From contig NZ_CP148048.1 in NCBI RefSeq assembly GCF_037482165.1, positions 682,001-746,000 of the forward strand: a DNA stretch of 64,000 nucleotides, in the 5' to 3' direction. Positions 55,906 to 64,000 of the stretch are shown one piece after another (positions within the stretch are counted from its first letter, which is position 1; every line of letters starts with the position of its first letter). The position numbers were made by a program, and so were the translations under genes. This stretch comes from Parvimonas micra (GTDB taxonomy: Bacteria; Bacillota; Clostridia; Tissierellales; Peptoniphilaceae). Under the pieces are notes generated by a model. It was given only the letters and a program-made list of their open reading frames with translations. It did not search any database and was not told the origin of the DNA.

Positions 55906-56910
55906 ATGAGCTATGAAGATAGTAGTAAAATAAATATTTTAGATGTTGCTAGGGATTTAGGATTTAATCCTATCCCTGTTAGCAACAATATTTACAAAGA
56001 CAAAACACACGATAGTTTGAGGTTTTGGACTGATACAAATTCTTTTTGTTGGTATTCAAAAGTTAATGAAATAAATGTAAAAGGAAGTAGTTTTAATTTA
56101 GTACAATTTGTAAAAAATATGACTTTTCCTGAAGCAAAAAAATATTTAATTAATAAAGGTTTTTATACTCCTGAAAACTATAAAAAAAATTATAACTATA
56201 ATAAAAATAATTTAAATTATTTTAAAAAAAATAGTTCAGAAAAACAAAAAAGTTTTTTAGAAGAAAGAGAAAAACAAGAAGAGATAAAATTAAAAGTTCC
56301 ACCTTTTAATACTGATTTATCAAAAATGATAAATTATTTTAAAAATGAGCGAAAAATTGAACCTTCAACAGTTTGGAAATTAATTAAAAATCATAAAGTT
56401 TTAGCTTTTGATAAATTAGATAATATTTGTTTTTTTGCAACAAATAAAGAAGGACAATGGAAAAATATTACTAAAAGGAGAATTGATACAAAAGAATTTT
56501 TTGCGTCAAAAGGTGGAGATAAAAATTACCCCTTTGTTATTAATAATAAAGCTAAAGATATTTTGGTTTGTGAAGGAGAAATTGATGCTATTTCTTGTTA
56601 TGAAATGTTTGGAAATAAATTTAATTATATTTCAATTCCAGCAACAACTGACAAAGGATTAATTCATCATATTGAAGAAAATAATATTAAAAATACAAAT
56701 ATTTTTTTATTAATGGATAATGATGAGGCTGGAATAAAAGCAAGTAAAATAATAGCTGAAAATCTTGAAAAACTTAATCGTAATTTAAAAGTCAAAAATA
56801 TGACAAATATTCTTTTAGATAATGTTAAAGATCCTAATGAATTATTAATTAAAAAAAAACAAAATATGATTGAAAAAAGTATAAAAAAAGAAAAAATTTT
56901 TGAAAGATAG
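55906..56910 (+). CDS. Toprim-domain primase-like protein of the element
   Basis: 334 residues. The N-terminal part (SKINILDVARDLGFNPIPVS to KYLINKGFY, about 1-85) resembles a degenerate CHC2 primase front end without the zinc Cys set. A charged linker follows. The Toprim domain (about 200-300) has VCEGEIDAISCYEMFG and LLMDNDEAGIKAS, matching the DnaG Toprim pattern EG-x-D and D-x-D. Probably synthesises primers or acts on transferred single strands. It is distinct from the core dnaG at 30894. TTGAGG lies before the ATG. Confidence 0.82.
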   Translation: MSYEDSSKINILDVARDLGFNPIPVSNNIYKDKTHDSLRFWTDTNSFCWYSKVNEINVKGSSFNLVQFVKNMTFPEAKKYLINKGFYTPENYKKNYNYNKNNLNYFKKNSSEKQKSFLEEREKQEEIKLKVPPFNTDLSKMINYFKNERKIEPSTVWKLIKNHKVLAFDKLDNICFFATNKEGQWKNITKRRIDTKEFFASKGGDKNYPFVINNKAKDILVCEGEIDAISCYEMFGNKFNYISIPATTDKGLIHHIEENNIKNTNIFLLMDNDEAGIKASKIIAENLEKLNRNLKVKNMTNILLDNVKDPNELLIKKKQNMIEKSIKKEKIFER

Positions 56911-56925
56911 GAGAATTAAAAAAAT

Positions 56926-57159
56926 ATGGCAGAAATAAAATTTGATATAAAAGAAACATTAATAACATTAACAGAAAGCGAAGAATGGAATAAAGAAGTA
57001 AATTTAGTAAGTTGGAACGGGAGAGAATATAAACTTGATATTAGAGAATGGAATAAATCTCATACAAAAATGAAAAAAGGTATAGTTTTAACTAATGAAG
57101 AAATGAGAAAAATTTTAGAAAGTGAAGAAATAAAAGAATTTTTAAAATCAAATGAATAA
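56926..57159 (+). CDS. PC4/YdbC-like single-stranded DNA-binding protein
   Basis: 77 residues. The pattern EIKFDIKETLITLTESEEWN, then NLVSWNGREYKLDIREW and KGIVLTNEEMRKIL matches the YdbC family (PC4-like dimers that bind ssDNA), common on Gram-positive conjugative elements. Its place between a primase-like gene and VirD4 suggests a role with the transferred strand. AGGAG precedes the ATG. Confidence 0.8.
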   Translation: MAEIKFDIKETLITLTESEEWNKEVNLVSWNGREYKLDIREWNKSHTKMKKGIVLTNEEMRKILESEEIKEFLKSNE

Positions 57160-57171
57160 TAGGTAAAAAAT

Positions 57172-59475
57172 ATGAAAAAAAATAAAATTTTGCTTTTGTT
57201 TTTAAGTGGATTTTTATGTTTTTGTGTTATGTCTTTTTCAAATTTTTTAATTTATTCAACAAATTTTTTTATAAAAAAAATTAAAAATAATAACTTACAA
57301 TTTGAATATATAAAAGCATTTTTAGATATAAAATTTACAACCACTTTTTCGATAGTTAATTTAATAATTTTTAGTATATTTATATTAATTTTTTTAAGAT
57401 ATTTTATAGCTAAAAAAATTGATGAAAAAAGAATTAATAAAGGTCAACACGGAACTAATAGATTTACAACTTTAAAAGAAATTCAAGAACAATATAAAGC
57501 AATTCCTGATTTAGAAAAAGAATATAAAGGTAATCCTGGTGTAGTTATAAGTAGATACAAAAATAATATATTTATTGATGATTCTCCAGTACACAATTTG
57601 TTAATAGGAATGTCAAGAAGTGGAAAAGGAGAACTTTGGCTTTTTCCAACACTAGATACAATAACAAGAGCAGAAAATAAACCTTCGTTTTTATCTAATG
57701 ACCCAAAACTTGAACTTGCTTCAGCATCATATAATACTTTAATTAAAAGAGATTACGATGTTGGAATCTTAAATTTAATTAACCCTGAACGTGGTATTAA
57801 ATTTAATCCTTTACAGCTAGTAATTGACGAATGGAAAAAAGGAAATGAAACAGAAGCTATAACTGTTTTAGAAAGTGTTTCAAATCAGATATTTAAACAA
57901 AATATTACGCCTAAAGAAGAATTTTGGATTGAAGCTAGTATATCTTTATTTAATGGTGTTACATTAAATTTAATTGATGAAAGTTTTAAAAAAGGAGAAG
58001 AAAACAAAGTTTGTATATATTCAGTTGTAAAATTTGTTATTGATATGATGACTTCCTATAGTTATGACGAATTTGGAAATAAACATTTAGATAATAATGA
58101 AGATAATGTAGGTTATAAATTAGATGAACATTTTGCAAAATACGATTTAGATTATCAACCTAGATTAATGTATTCTACTTTTTCAGATACTCCAGGTAAA
58201 ACAAGGCTCGGAGTGTTAGCTACTTTTAAATCTAAATTACGTCTTTTTACTAATAAAGACATTGCTATTTTAACTTCAAAATCTACTATTGATTTTGAAG
58301 AAATTGGATTTATAAAAGAAAAATATAAATTATCTTTTAACGTTGAAAACTGCTTAATAAATGAAATTTTAAACGAAAAAAAGATTATTTTTAAAGCAAT
58401 AATTCAAGATAAAGATCGATATAATGAAATAAAAAATTTAATTAAAAGCAAAGGGCAAAAAATAGGGATAAAATTTGATTTTAATAATATTACTACTAAA
58501 AAAATTAATTTAACAATTTCATTAAATGATATAAATGATTTTTCTTATTCAAAAGAATTTCTATCAAATACTGAAGACTATGAAATAATTTTAAATTACT
58601 TAATTAGTAAATTGGATATTAGCTATAAAATGAATACTAATGATGGAATAATATACAAAACTGAAGATACTTTAATAAAACAAATTAATTATAAATTATC
58701 TAATGAATATCTATTAGAATTTATTAATCTAAATATAACCTTAATTGAAAATATAGAAAAGAGTAAACCTAAAGCTATTTTTTTAGGAATTCCTGACTTT
58801 GATAAATCAAAAAATATGATTGCAACTTTATTTATAGAACAAGCATATTTTGTATTAGCAAAAAAGGCAACTTTAAATAAAAATAAGGCTTGTGATAGAG
58901 ATGTATTTGTTGTTTTGGAAGAATTAGGACAATTACCTGTTATCAAAAATCTATCTAATATGGTTACTATGTCTTTATCAAAAAGAATTAAATTTATTAT
59001 TGTAATTCAATCTTTTTTACAACTTAAAGAATTATATAAAGAATCCGGGACAATTATAAAAAATAATTGTTCAAACACAATCTTTATTGCAACAAACGAT
59101 AAAGAAACTGCTAAAGAAATTTCAGAAAAATGTGGTGATGAAACTATAATAAAAACGAGTAAATCTGGAAATATGATGGATATTTCAAAAAAAGAAAGTT
59201 CTTCAGCAACAAATAAAAGAATAATTTTACCACAAGACGTTTTACAAATTCCACAAAATGAAACGATCATTTTAAGAACTCTAAAAAGAACAGATTTGAA
59301 AGGAAGAAAAATAATTCCATATCCTATTTTTAATAGAGGGGAAATGGAATTGAAACCACGTTTTGAATATCTTAACGAATATTTTGATACGAATGTTGAT
59401 ATAAACTATGTTTTAGATAAACTATATGGAAATCAAGATAAAATAAATTTAAAAGATTATACTATAAAAATATAA
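57172..59475 (+). CDS. VirD4/TraG-type coupling ATPase with an insertion
   Basis: 767 residues. Two N-terminal membrane segments (about 7-27 and 58-81), then QHGTNRFTTLKE, Walker A GMSRSGKGE (about residue 144), NDPKLEL and the Walker B region VFVVLEELGQLP, where family members more often have DEFGxxP. It brings the relaxase-DNA complex to the secretion channel. Between TSKSTIDFEEIGF (about 380) and KPKAIFLGIPD (about 532) there are some 150 extra residues not found in standard VirD4, within the ATPase domain. Only a weak AGGT precedes the ATG. Confidence 0.93.
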   Translation: MKKNKILLLFLSGFLCFCVMSFSNFLIYSTNFFIKKIKNNNLQFEYIKAFLDIKFTTTFSIVNLIIFSIFILIFLRYFIAKKIDEKRINKGQHGTNRFTTLKEIQEQYKAIPDLEKEYKGNPGVVISRYKNNIFIDDSPVHNLLIGMSRSGKGELWLFPTLDTITRAENKPSFLSNDPKLELASASYNTLIKRDYDVGILNLINPERGIKFNPLQLVIDEWKKGNETEAITVLESVSNQIFKQNITPKEEFWIEASISLFNGVTLNLIDESFKKGEENKVCIYSVVKFVIDMMTSYSYDEFGNKHLDNNEDNVGYKLDEHFAKYDLDYQPRLMYSTFSDTPGKTRLGVLATFKSKLRLFTNKDIAILTSKSTIDFEEIGFIKEKYKLSFNVENCLINEILNEKKIIFKAIIQDKDRYNEIKNLIKSKGQKIGIKFDFNNITTKKINLTISLNDINDFSYSKEFLSNTEDYEIILNYLISKLDISYKMNTNDGIIYKTEDTLIKQINYKLSNEYLLEFINLNITLIENIEKSKPKAIFLGIPDFDKSKNMIATLFIEQAYFVLAKKATLNKNKACDRDVFVVLEELGQLPVIKNLSNMVTMSLSKRIKFIIVIQSFLQLKELYKESGTIIKNNCSNTIFIATNDKETAKEISEKCGDETIIKTSKSGNMMDISKKESSSATNKRIILPQDVLQIPQNETIILRTLKRTDLKGRKIIPYPIFNRGEMELKPRFEYLNEYFDTNVDINYVLDKLYGNQDKINLKDYTIKI

Positions 59476-59494
59476 AAAAAGAAGGGAAAATTCT

Positions 59495-61129
59495 ATGAAT
59501 TTAATTTTTTTATTAAGAAGTTTTACTGAAACTGAAATAGCAGATATACTATATAAATACTTTGAATATTTAACAGAAAGAAGTTTTATAATTGATATAT
59601 TCAGGTGGATAGGCTTTTCAATTTTAAAAGGATTATATTATATAACAAGTTTAGCTTATGAATTTTTTGATTCTATTGCTGGAATTAATTATTTTTTTAA
59701 GTTTGATTCCATAAATAGAATATATAGCAAAGTTGCATTAGTTACAGGTTCAATAATAGTTTTATATATTATTATTGCTTCAATAAAATCAATATTATCT
59801 ATGAAATTAAATAAAGATATAATAAAAAATGCGATTATTTCAGCTGTTTTAATTGCTTCTTTACCTTTTGCTATGACAAAAGCTTCAGAATTAACTGTAG
59901 CCGGACTTAATTTTATTAAAAGTTTTAATTCTAGTGATATTACTAATCTTCCTGACTCTTGGAAACTTGGAGGATACAAAGAAAATGCACAAAAGAGTAA
60001 AGAAACTATAGTAGATAATGTTTTTAAAAATATGTTTACTGATATTAAAGAAAATTTAGTTGATAAAGATTTTAAAGATATTAAAAAAATTGAGGGAAAC
60101 AGCCTACATATAGACGATTTAAAAAGAATTAAAATCAATTCTATGCTTCTAAAAGATAGAGTTCCTATTCATAAAGTATTAGAATACAGGCTTGTAGGAT
60201 ATGATAAAGAAATTGAAAAAATTACAGAAAACGGCAGTTTAGTTCCGAGTTTTAGAGTTGAGGGGTATTATCGTTGGAAATTTAACTTTATATATGGTGT
60301 AGTATTTATGATTTTACTATTAATTGTATATTTAAAAAGTGGTTTTACTATCTCTAAATTAATTTATGAACTAGGATATAATAAAATTGTATCTCCTTTA
60401 GTATTATCTACCGATGTAGAAACAGGAGAAAAAAGAAAAGTTATAATTCGTGAGATTGGTATTTGTTATATGACAATAGTTGTAACTTACATTTCAATTC
60501 ATATATACTCACAATTTTTGATTTTTGTAAATTCTATTGATGCTTCAATTAATTCTGTTCAGAAAATTTTTATTATTGCCGGAGCTACTGCAGGTGTATT
60601 TAAAGGTTCAAGTTTAATAGAAAAAGCGTTTGGAATACAAAGTAGTCATAGTAGTACTAGCCTTAGTAGTTGGTTATATACTTTAAGTCATTTGAAAAAC
60701 TTAACAAGCTCTCATAGTGATAATAAAAGTAATCAAAATAATACTAATGAAAATAATAATGAAAGAAATAACAATACAGGAACAGACAATAATACAAATG
60801 AACAATTTACAAATAAATTGGATCAAAACAATTCAAATCAAGATATAAATAGTTATAGAAACGGAACGAATGAAAGAAATAACAATACAGGAACAGATAA
60901 TAATACACCTGGACTTGAATTTGATGTAAAAGGTGGAACTAATACTGAAGATATAAATAGTTATAGAAACAATAATAATAATAATAACGGAGAAAATTTT
61001 ACTGAAAATAGTAATGTTTGGGAAGAAATAAAAGAAAATCGTTCTGAAAATTTAAAAAATGACTACTATAAAGATAAAAATATAAATGATAAAAATGATT
61101 TTTGGGATAAAATTAATAAAAAAGATTAG
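59495..61129 (+). CDS. VirB6/TrbL-like channel protein with Asn-rich tail
   Basis: 544 residues. About six hydrophobic segments, for example around 30-53, 75-98, 108-125, 268-288 and 328-350, then a segment rich in small residues (IIAGATAGVFKGSSLIEKAFG) typical of VirB6-like proteins. From about 400 to the end, a hydrophilic Asn-rich tail with internal repeats (NERNNNTGTDNNT twice, DINSYRN twice). It forms the inner-membrane channel. AAGGGA lies before the ATG. Confidence 0.85.
   Translation: MNLIFLLRSFTETEIADILYKYFEYLTERSFIIDIFRWIGFSILKGLYYITSLAYEFFDSIAGINYFFKFDSINRIYSKVALVTGSIIVLYIIIASIKSILSMKLNKDIIKNAIISAVLIASLPFAMTKASELTVAGLNFIKSFNSSDITNLPDSWKLGGYKENAQKSKETIVDNVFKNMFTDIKENLVDKDFKDIKKIEGNSLHIDDLKRIKINSMLLKDRVPIHKVLEYRLVGYDKEIEKITENGSLVPSFRVEGYYRWKFNFIYGVVFMILLLIVYLKSGFTISKLIYELGYNKIVSPLVLSTDVETGEKRKVIIREIGICYMTIVVTYISIHIYSQFLIFVNSIDASINSVQKIFIIAGATAGVFKGSSLIEKAFGIQSSHSSTSLSSWLYTLSHLKNLTSSHSDNKSNQNNTNENNNERNNNTGTDNNTNEQFTNKLDQNNSNQDINSYRNGTNERNNNTGTDNNTPGLEFDVKGGTNTEDINSYRNNNNNNNGENFTENSNVWEEIKENRSENLKNDYYKDKNINDKNDFWDKINKKD
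60758..60970 (+). repeat. Asn-rich tail repeats in the VirB6-like gene
   Basis: The stretch starting AATGAAAGAAATAACAATAC occurs at 60758 and 60869 (111 bases apart). GATATAAATAGTTATAGAAA occurs at 60842 and 60950 (108 bases apart). Both intervals are whole codons. Confidence 0.85.
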
Positions 61130-61140
61130 GAGATAAAATA

Positions 61141-61986
61141 ATGTATAAAATAAATAAAAATATTGCTATAAAACAAAAATTCACAAAATTTTTATATCTT
61201 GAAACTATTATATGGCTTTTAGTATCTATTATTGTATTATCAATAACTTCATTATTTTTAAAAAATTTATTGATTAAATTTTTTTATGTTTTTGTTGGAA
61301 TGATATTTACATTTTTACTACTTTTACCAAGTCCTAATAACCCTGATAAAACTATAATTACAAGTATTATATTTTTTAAAAAAAGATATAAAAAAACTGT
61401 TGTAACTATTGATAAATTAAATGAAGAAATGAAAGAGAATGAATATAAAGAATTAATTAAAAAAGAAAAAAAATTTAGAAAAAAAATAAAAAAGTCAACT
61501 TTAGATTATATAGATTTTTTATCAATTAAAGATAATAAATTTATAAAACATAAAGATGGCAGTTTTATTGAAATTTTAGAAATCGTACCTTTAAATTTAA
61601 ATAATATAAATCCTGATTTTAAACAAAGTTTGATAGATAAAAATTCAAATTTTTATCTATCTTATAGTAATGATGTAAAATTAATTTATATTAATTATCC
61701 TAATGACTTTTCTAAACAAAAACAATTTCTAATTAATAAAATTGAAAAAGAAGAAAATAAATTTAAGCAATATATGTTAAAATTAAAACTCGAAGAATTT
61801 GAAATTTTAGAAAATTTTAAATATAAAAAATCATTCTTTTTGTTGGTATTTGGGAATAGTGAAATAGATTTAATTGAAAATATTAAAAGAATTAAAGATA
61901 CTTTTCCTTTAAAATTAGAACATACTAACAAAGAAACAAAAGAAAAAATTTATTTCAAACTTAATAACTTGAATTCAAATTTTTAA
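61141..61986 (+). CDS. VirB3/PrgI-like protein with VirB4-like N-terminal domain
   Basis: 281 residues. Residues 1-85 carry two membrane segments (about 22-40 and 46-62) followed by a short PNNPDKTIITSIIFFKKRYK, as in PrgI/TcpE-type VirB3 proteins. Residues about 118-281 (DYIDFLSIKDNKFIKHKDGS, then FIEILEIVPLNLNNI) look like the N-terminal domain of VirB4 ATPases. The gene next to it is VirB4, whose own start lacks this exact segment. This suggests a domain shift between the two genes, or an added second copy. AGGAG precedes the ATG. Confidence 0.75.
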   Translation: MYKINKNIAIKQKFTKFLYLETIIWLLVSIIVLSITSLFLKNLLIKFFYVFVGMIFTFLLLLPSPNNPDKTIITSIIFFKKRYKKTVVTIDKLNEEMKENEYKELIKKEKKFRKKIKKSTLDYIDFLSIKDNKFIKHKDGSFIEILEIVPLNLNNINPDFKQSLIDKNSNFYLSYSNDVKLIYINYPNDFSKQKQFLINKIEKEENKFKQYMLKLKLEEFEILENFKYKKSFFLLVFGNSEIDLIENIKRIKDTFPLKLEHTNKETKEKIYFKLNNLNSNF

Positions 61987-62000
61987 ATGCAAATTTTTTT

Positions 62001-62014
62001 ATTTTTAATTAAAG
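62001..62014 (+). repeat. element repeat, partial third copy
   Basis: ATTTTTAATTAAAG, shared with 50431-50445 and 55105-55118, in the short gap before the VirB4 gene. Confidence 0.45.
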
Positions 62015-62029
62015 CGAAAGGGGTTAAAA

Positions 62030-63997
62030 ATGAAAGCAGATTTTTTAAAATCAAAGAAAAGTAAACACAAAGAAGAAGAAAATAAGATAGATTATGAATT
62101 TATAGATAATATACAAGCAAAAACTAATATAATTTTTAAAGAAAATTTTGTAAAAAAAGGTGATGGATACGAAACTTGTATCCATATACATACTTTTCCT
62201 ACAGAAGTTGGAAAATGTTGGTTAAAAACAATAACTGATGATTTAGATATGGAAAATGTAATAGTAACAATAGATATTGGAACTATGGATAAAAATACTA
62301 TTGATAAAAAATTAGAAACAAATTTAATAGAAAATTTAGATAGAAAAAAATCACAAAGAAAATTAACAGAAAAATTAAAAAGTGGAACTGATTTTGATGA
62401 TAGTGTAAGTTTACATCAAAAAATTTATACTTCAGGAATAACTATAAAATTAGTACACATTAGAATTTTTGTATATGCAGATTCTTTAGAAAACCTAGAA
62501 AGTGATATAAACAAAGTTTTACATTATTTAAAGGCAAAACATTTTAAAGCAGGTATCTATCTGAATGAATTAGAAGCTGAATATAAATCTTTATATAATA
62601 GTTATACAACTCAATCAACTAAATTTACTAAAAGATATGGAAAAGAAATTAATTCTGATGTGCTTGGAGCTGGAATAGATTATCATTTTTCAAGTCTAGA
62701 TGATGATGAAGGCACTTTTTACGGAATGACAAGAACTAATGGGGCAGTTATATTTAATCCATTTCTGAAAAATGACTTTAGGAAATCATATAATGGAATA
62801 ATTATGGGACAAATGGGTTCAGGTAAATCAACTTTTTTAAAAAAATTAACATTAAATGAATATATTAAGGGAAATAGAGTTAGAGTATTTGATGCTTCAG
62901 GAGAATTTAAAAAACTTATAAATTATGCTGACGGAAAAATTATAAATTTAAACAATTCTAAAAATATAATAAATCCTTTACAAGTTTATAAATCAAATTT
63001 TATTGATACTTCTGAAGATGAAAAAAATATTGAAATTAGTGAACTTGCAAAAGTTGATTTAGACGAAAAAGACAATAAATTTTACCAAAATCATATATCT
63101 AAAGTTACTTTATTTTTTAAATATTGTTCTCCAGATTTGAAAGAAGAATATTTAGATGAATTTGAAATACTTTTAGATGAATTTTACGAAAATATTGGTT
63201 TTTTTGAAAGAAAAAATAATTTAAAAATTTTTAATAATTTAACGAATCGTAAAACTGAAGATTATCCAGTATTAAGTGATTTTCTAGAATATATCAAAAT
63301 AGTATATGATAAAGAACAAGATGAATTCAGAAAAAAACGTATAGATAAAATTAAATTAAAATTGACAAAACTTGTAAATTCCAACGGAATTTTATTTGAT
63401 GGATATTCAACAATAGATATACAAAATGAAGACCTGGTTGTTTTTAATATAAAAGAATTAGCAACATTACCACAAGAAATTTTTTCTGCAGTAATTTTTA
63501 ATATTCTGTCAATTCTTTGGGAAGAAATGATAAATAATGTTGATATTGAAAAAATAGGAGATAGAATTGATGATTTTAATATTAAAAAATATTTTTTACT
63601 TTTAGATGAAGCTCATAGAATACTAAATGATGAATTAGATGATAAAATAATTAAATTTTTCATAGATTTTCAGCGTGAAGCTAGAAAATATATGGGTTCT
63701 ATTTGGTTTTCATACCATACAATTGATGATGCCATAAAGGAAAGAGAAGAAAGTAAAAAAATGAATCAATTATTTAATTTATCTCAATACAAGATTCTAT
63801 TTGAACAGGATAATCAGTTAAAAAATAAGCTACTTAATGTTTTTAAAAACAATTTTAATGAAAATGAGATAGATGCGATTTCTAAATTTAAAATTGGAGA
63901 ATGTATTTTATCATTGCACAATCAAAACAATATCATATTTAAAGTAAGTTTAGGTCTTGATGAGGAAAAGGAATTAATTGCTACTGGTGGAAAATAA
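62030..63997 (+). CDS. VirB4-type conjugation ATPase
   Basis: 655 residues. An N-terminal region (about 1-240) with VKKGDGYETCIHIHTFPTEV, then the ATPase domain with GMTRTNGAVIFNPF, Walker A GQMGSGKST (about residue 262), RVFDASGEFKKL and Walker B FLLLDEAHRI, and a C-terminal arginine-finger region with FQREARKY. It energises assembly of the pilus/channel. AAAGGGG precedes the ATG. The stop is TAATGA, so the next gene may start at 63997, beyond view. Confidence 0.93.
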   Translation: MKADFLKSKKSKHKEEENKIDYEFIDNIQAKTNIIFKENFVKKGDGYETCIHIHTFPTEVGKCWLKTITDDLDMENVIVTIDIGTMDKNTIDKKLETNLIENLDRKKSQRKLTEKLKSGTDFDDSVSLHQKIYTSGITIKLVHIRIFVYADSLENLESDINKVLHYLKAKHFKAGIYLNELEAEYKSLYNSYTTQSTKFTKRYGKEINSDVLGAGIDYHFSSLDDDEGTFYGMTRTNGAVIFNPFLKNDFRKSYNGIIMGQMGSGKSTFLKKLTLNEYIKGNRVRVFDASGEFKKLINYADGKIINLNNSKNIINPLQVYKSNFIDTSEDEKNIEISELAKVDLDEKDNKFYQNHISKVTLFFKYCSPDLKEEYLDEFEILLDEFYENIGFFERKNNLKIFNNLTNRKTEDYPVLSDFLEYIKIVYDKEQDEFRKKRIDKIKLKLTKLVNSNGILFDGYSTIDIQNEDLVVFNIKELATLPQEIFSAVIFNILSILWEEMINNVDIEKIGDRIDDFNIKKYFLLLDEAHRILNDELDDKIIKFFIDFQREARKYMGSIWFSYHTIDDAIKEREESKKMNQLFNLSQYKILFEQDNQLKNKLLNVFKNNFNENEIDAISKFKIGECILSLHNQNNIIFKVSLGLDEEKELIATGGK

Positions 63998-64000
63998 TGA

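Larger units (their letters stand above)
50190..64000 (+). mobile_element. integrative conjugative element, left part (right end outside window)
   Basis: From here every gene is on the plus strand and none is housekeeping. The content is a type IV secretion core (VirD4, VirB6-like, VirB3/PrgI-like, VirB4), a small pilin-like membrane protein, ssDNA-handling proteins and a surface adhesin. Base composition looks even more A+T-rich than the core genes, and Lys/Asn/Glu usage is extreme. The left boundary lies between the Xer gene (50091) and the first element gene (50270) but is not precisely mapped. No relaxase, integrase or hydrolase of the element is seen before the window ends. Confidence 0.85.

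Noticed and set aside
1-64000. tRNA, 16S/23S/5S rRNA or tmRNA genes
   Set aside because: I looked for T-loop GGTTCRA-type and CCA-ended structures and for rRNA core sequences and saw none that hold up; only rnpB was found.

Overview
The window is AT-rich DNA (roughly 70-75% A+T by eye) from an anaerobic Firmicute. Strong AGGAGG-type ribosome sites, frequent TTG/GTG starts, Clostridia-type gene order (coaD to rpoD; rnr-smpB-miaB-mutS-mutL-miaA), a selenocysteine formate dehydrogenase and a Firmicute-type RNase P RNA point to the Clostridia/Tissierellia. A relative of Parvimonas or Peptoniphilus (Peptoniphilaceae) is my best guess from gene style; I could not run a search.

Layout. 1-3235: end of a NuoF/HydB-like diaphorase subunit and an NAD-linked formate dehydrogenase catalytic subunit, read through an in-frame TGA as selenocysteine. 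3321-6908: a response regulator, sensor kinase and unknown membrane-anchored protein in one operon. 6945-9348: a LysR regulator divergent from glyA. 9402-11792: a membrane-fused glycerophosphodiesterase divergent from a small methyltransferase. 11840-23584: the purine operon purC-like/purE/purM/purL/purC/purF/purN/purH/purD behind a ykkC-family leader, best read as a PRPP riboswitch. 23632-24712: rpsF-ssb-rpsR. 25502-35300: a long housekeeping run (rsmD, coaD, phoH, ybeY, dgkA, cdd, era, recO, dnaG, rpoD, trmK, nif3-like), followed by rnpB. 35702-46283: rnr, smpB, miaB, mutS, mutL, miaA and a methionine gamma-lyase-like protein. 46390-49071: nth, a frameshifted VanW-type protein, efp. 49117-50091: a Xer-type tyrosine recombinase on the minus strand with a 28-bp dif-like site just upstream.

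From about 50.2 kb to the right edge the window enters an integrative conjugative element. It carries a 47-residue protein, a Lys/Glu-rich envelope protein, a thioester (TQXA) adhesin with Cna-B repeats and an MPKTN-like sorting signal, a RadC-like JAMM protein with leucine-rich repeats, a small pilin-like membrane protein, a Toprim primase-like protein, a PC4/YdbC-like ssDNA-binding protein, and the type IV secretion core: VirD4 coupling ATPase, VirB6-like channel protein, a VirB3/PrgI protein fused to what looks like a VirB4 N-terminal domain, and the VirB4 ATPase. The relaxase, the cell-wall hydrolase and the far end of the element are not in the window.

The most interesting points are the Xer gene plus dif-like site at the element's edge, the adhesin cargo, a roughly 150-residue insertion in VirD4, a duplicated coiled-coil cassette apparently fused onto a smaller gene that still has its own ribosome site, a MutL that seems to have lost its endonuclease motifs, the PRPP-type riboswitch in front of two different purC-like genes, and the selenocysteine insertion hairpin.
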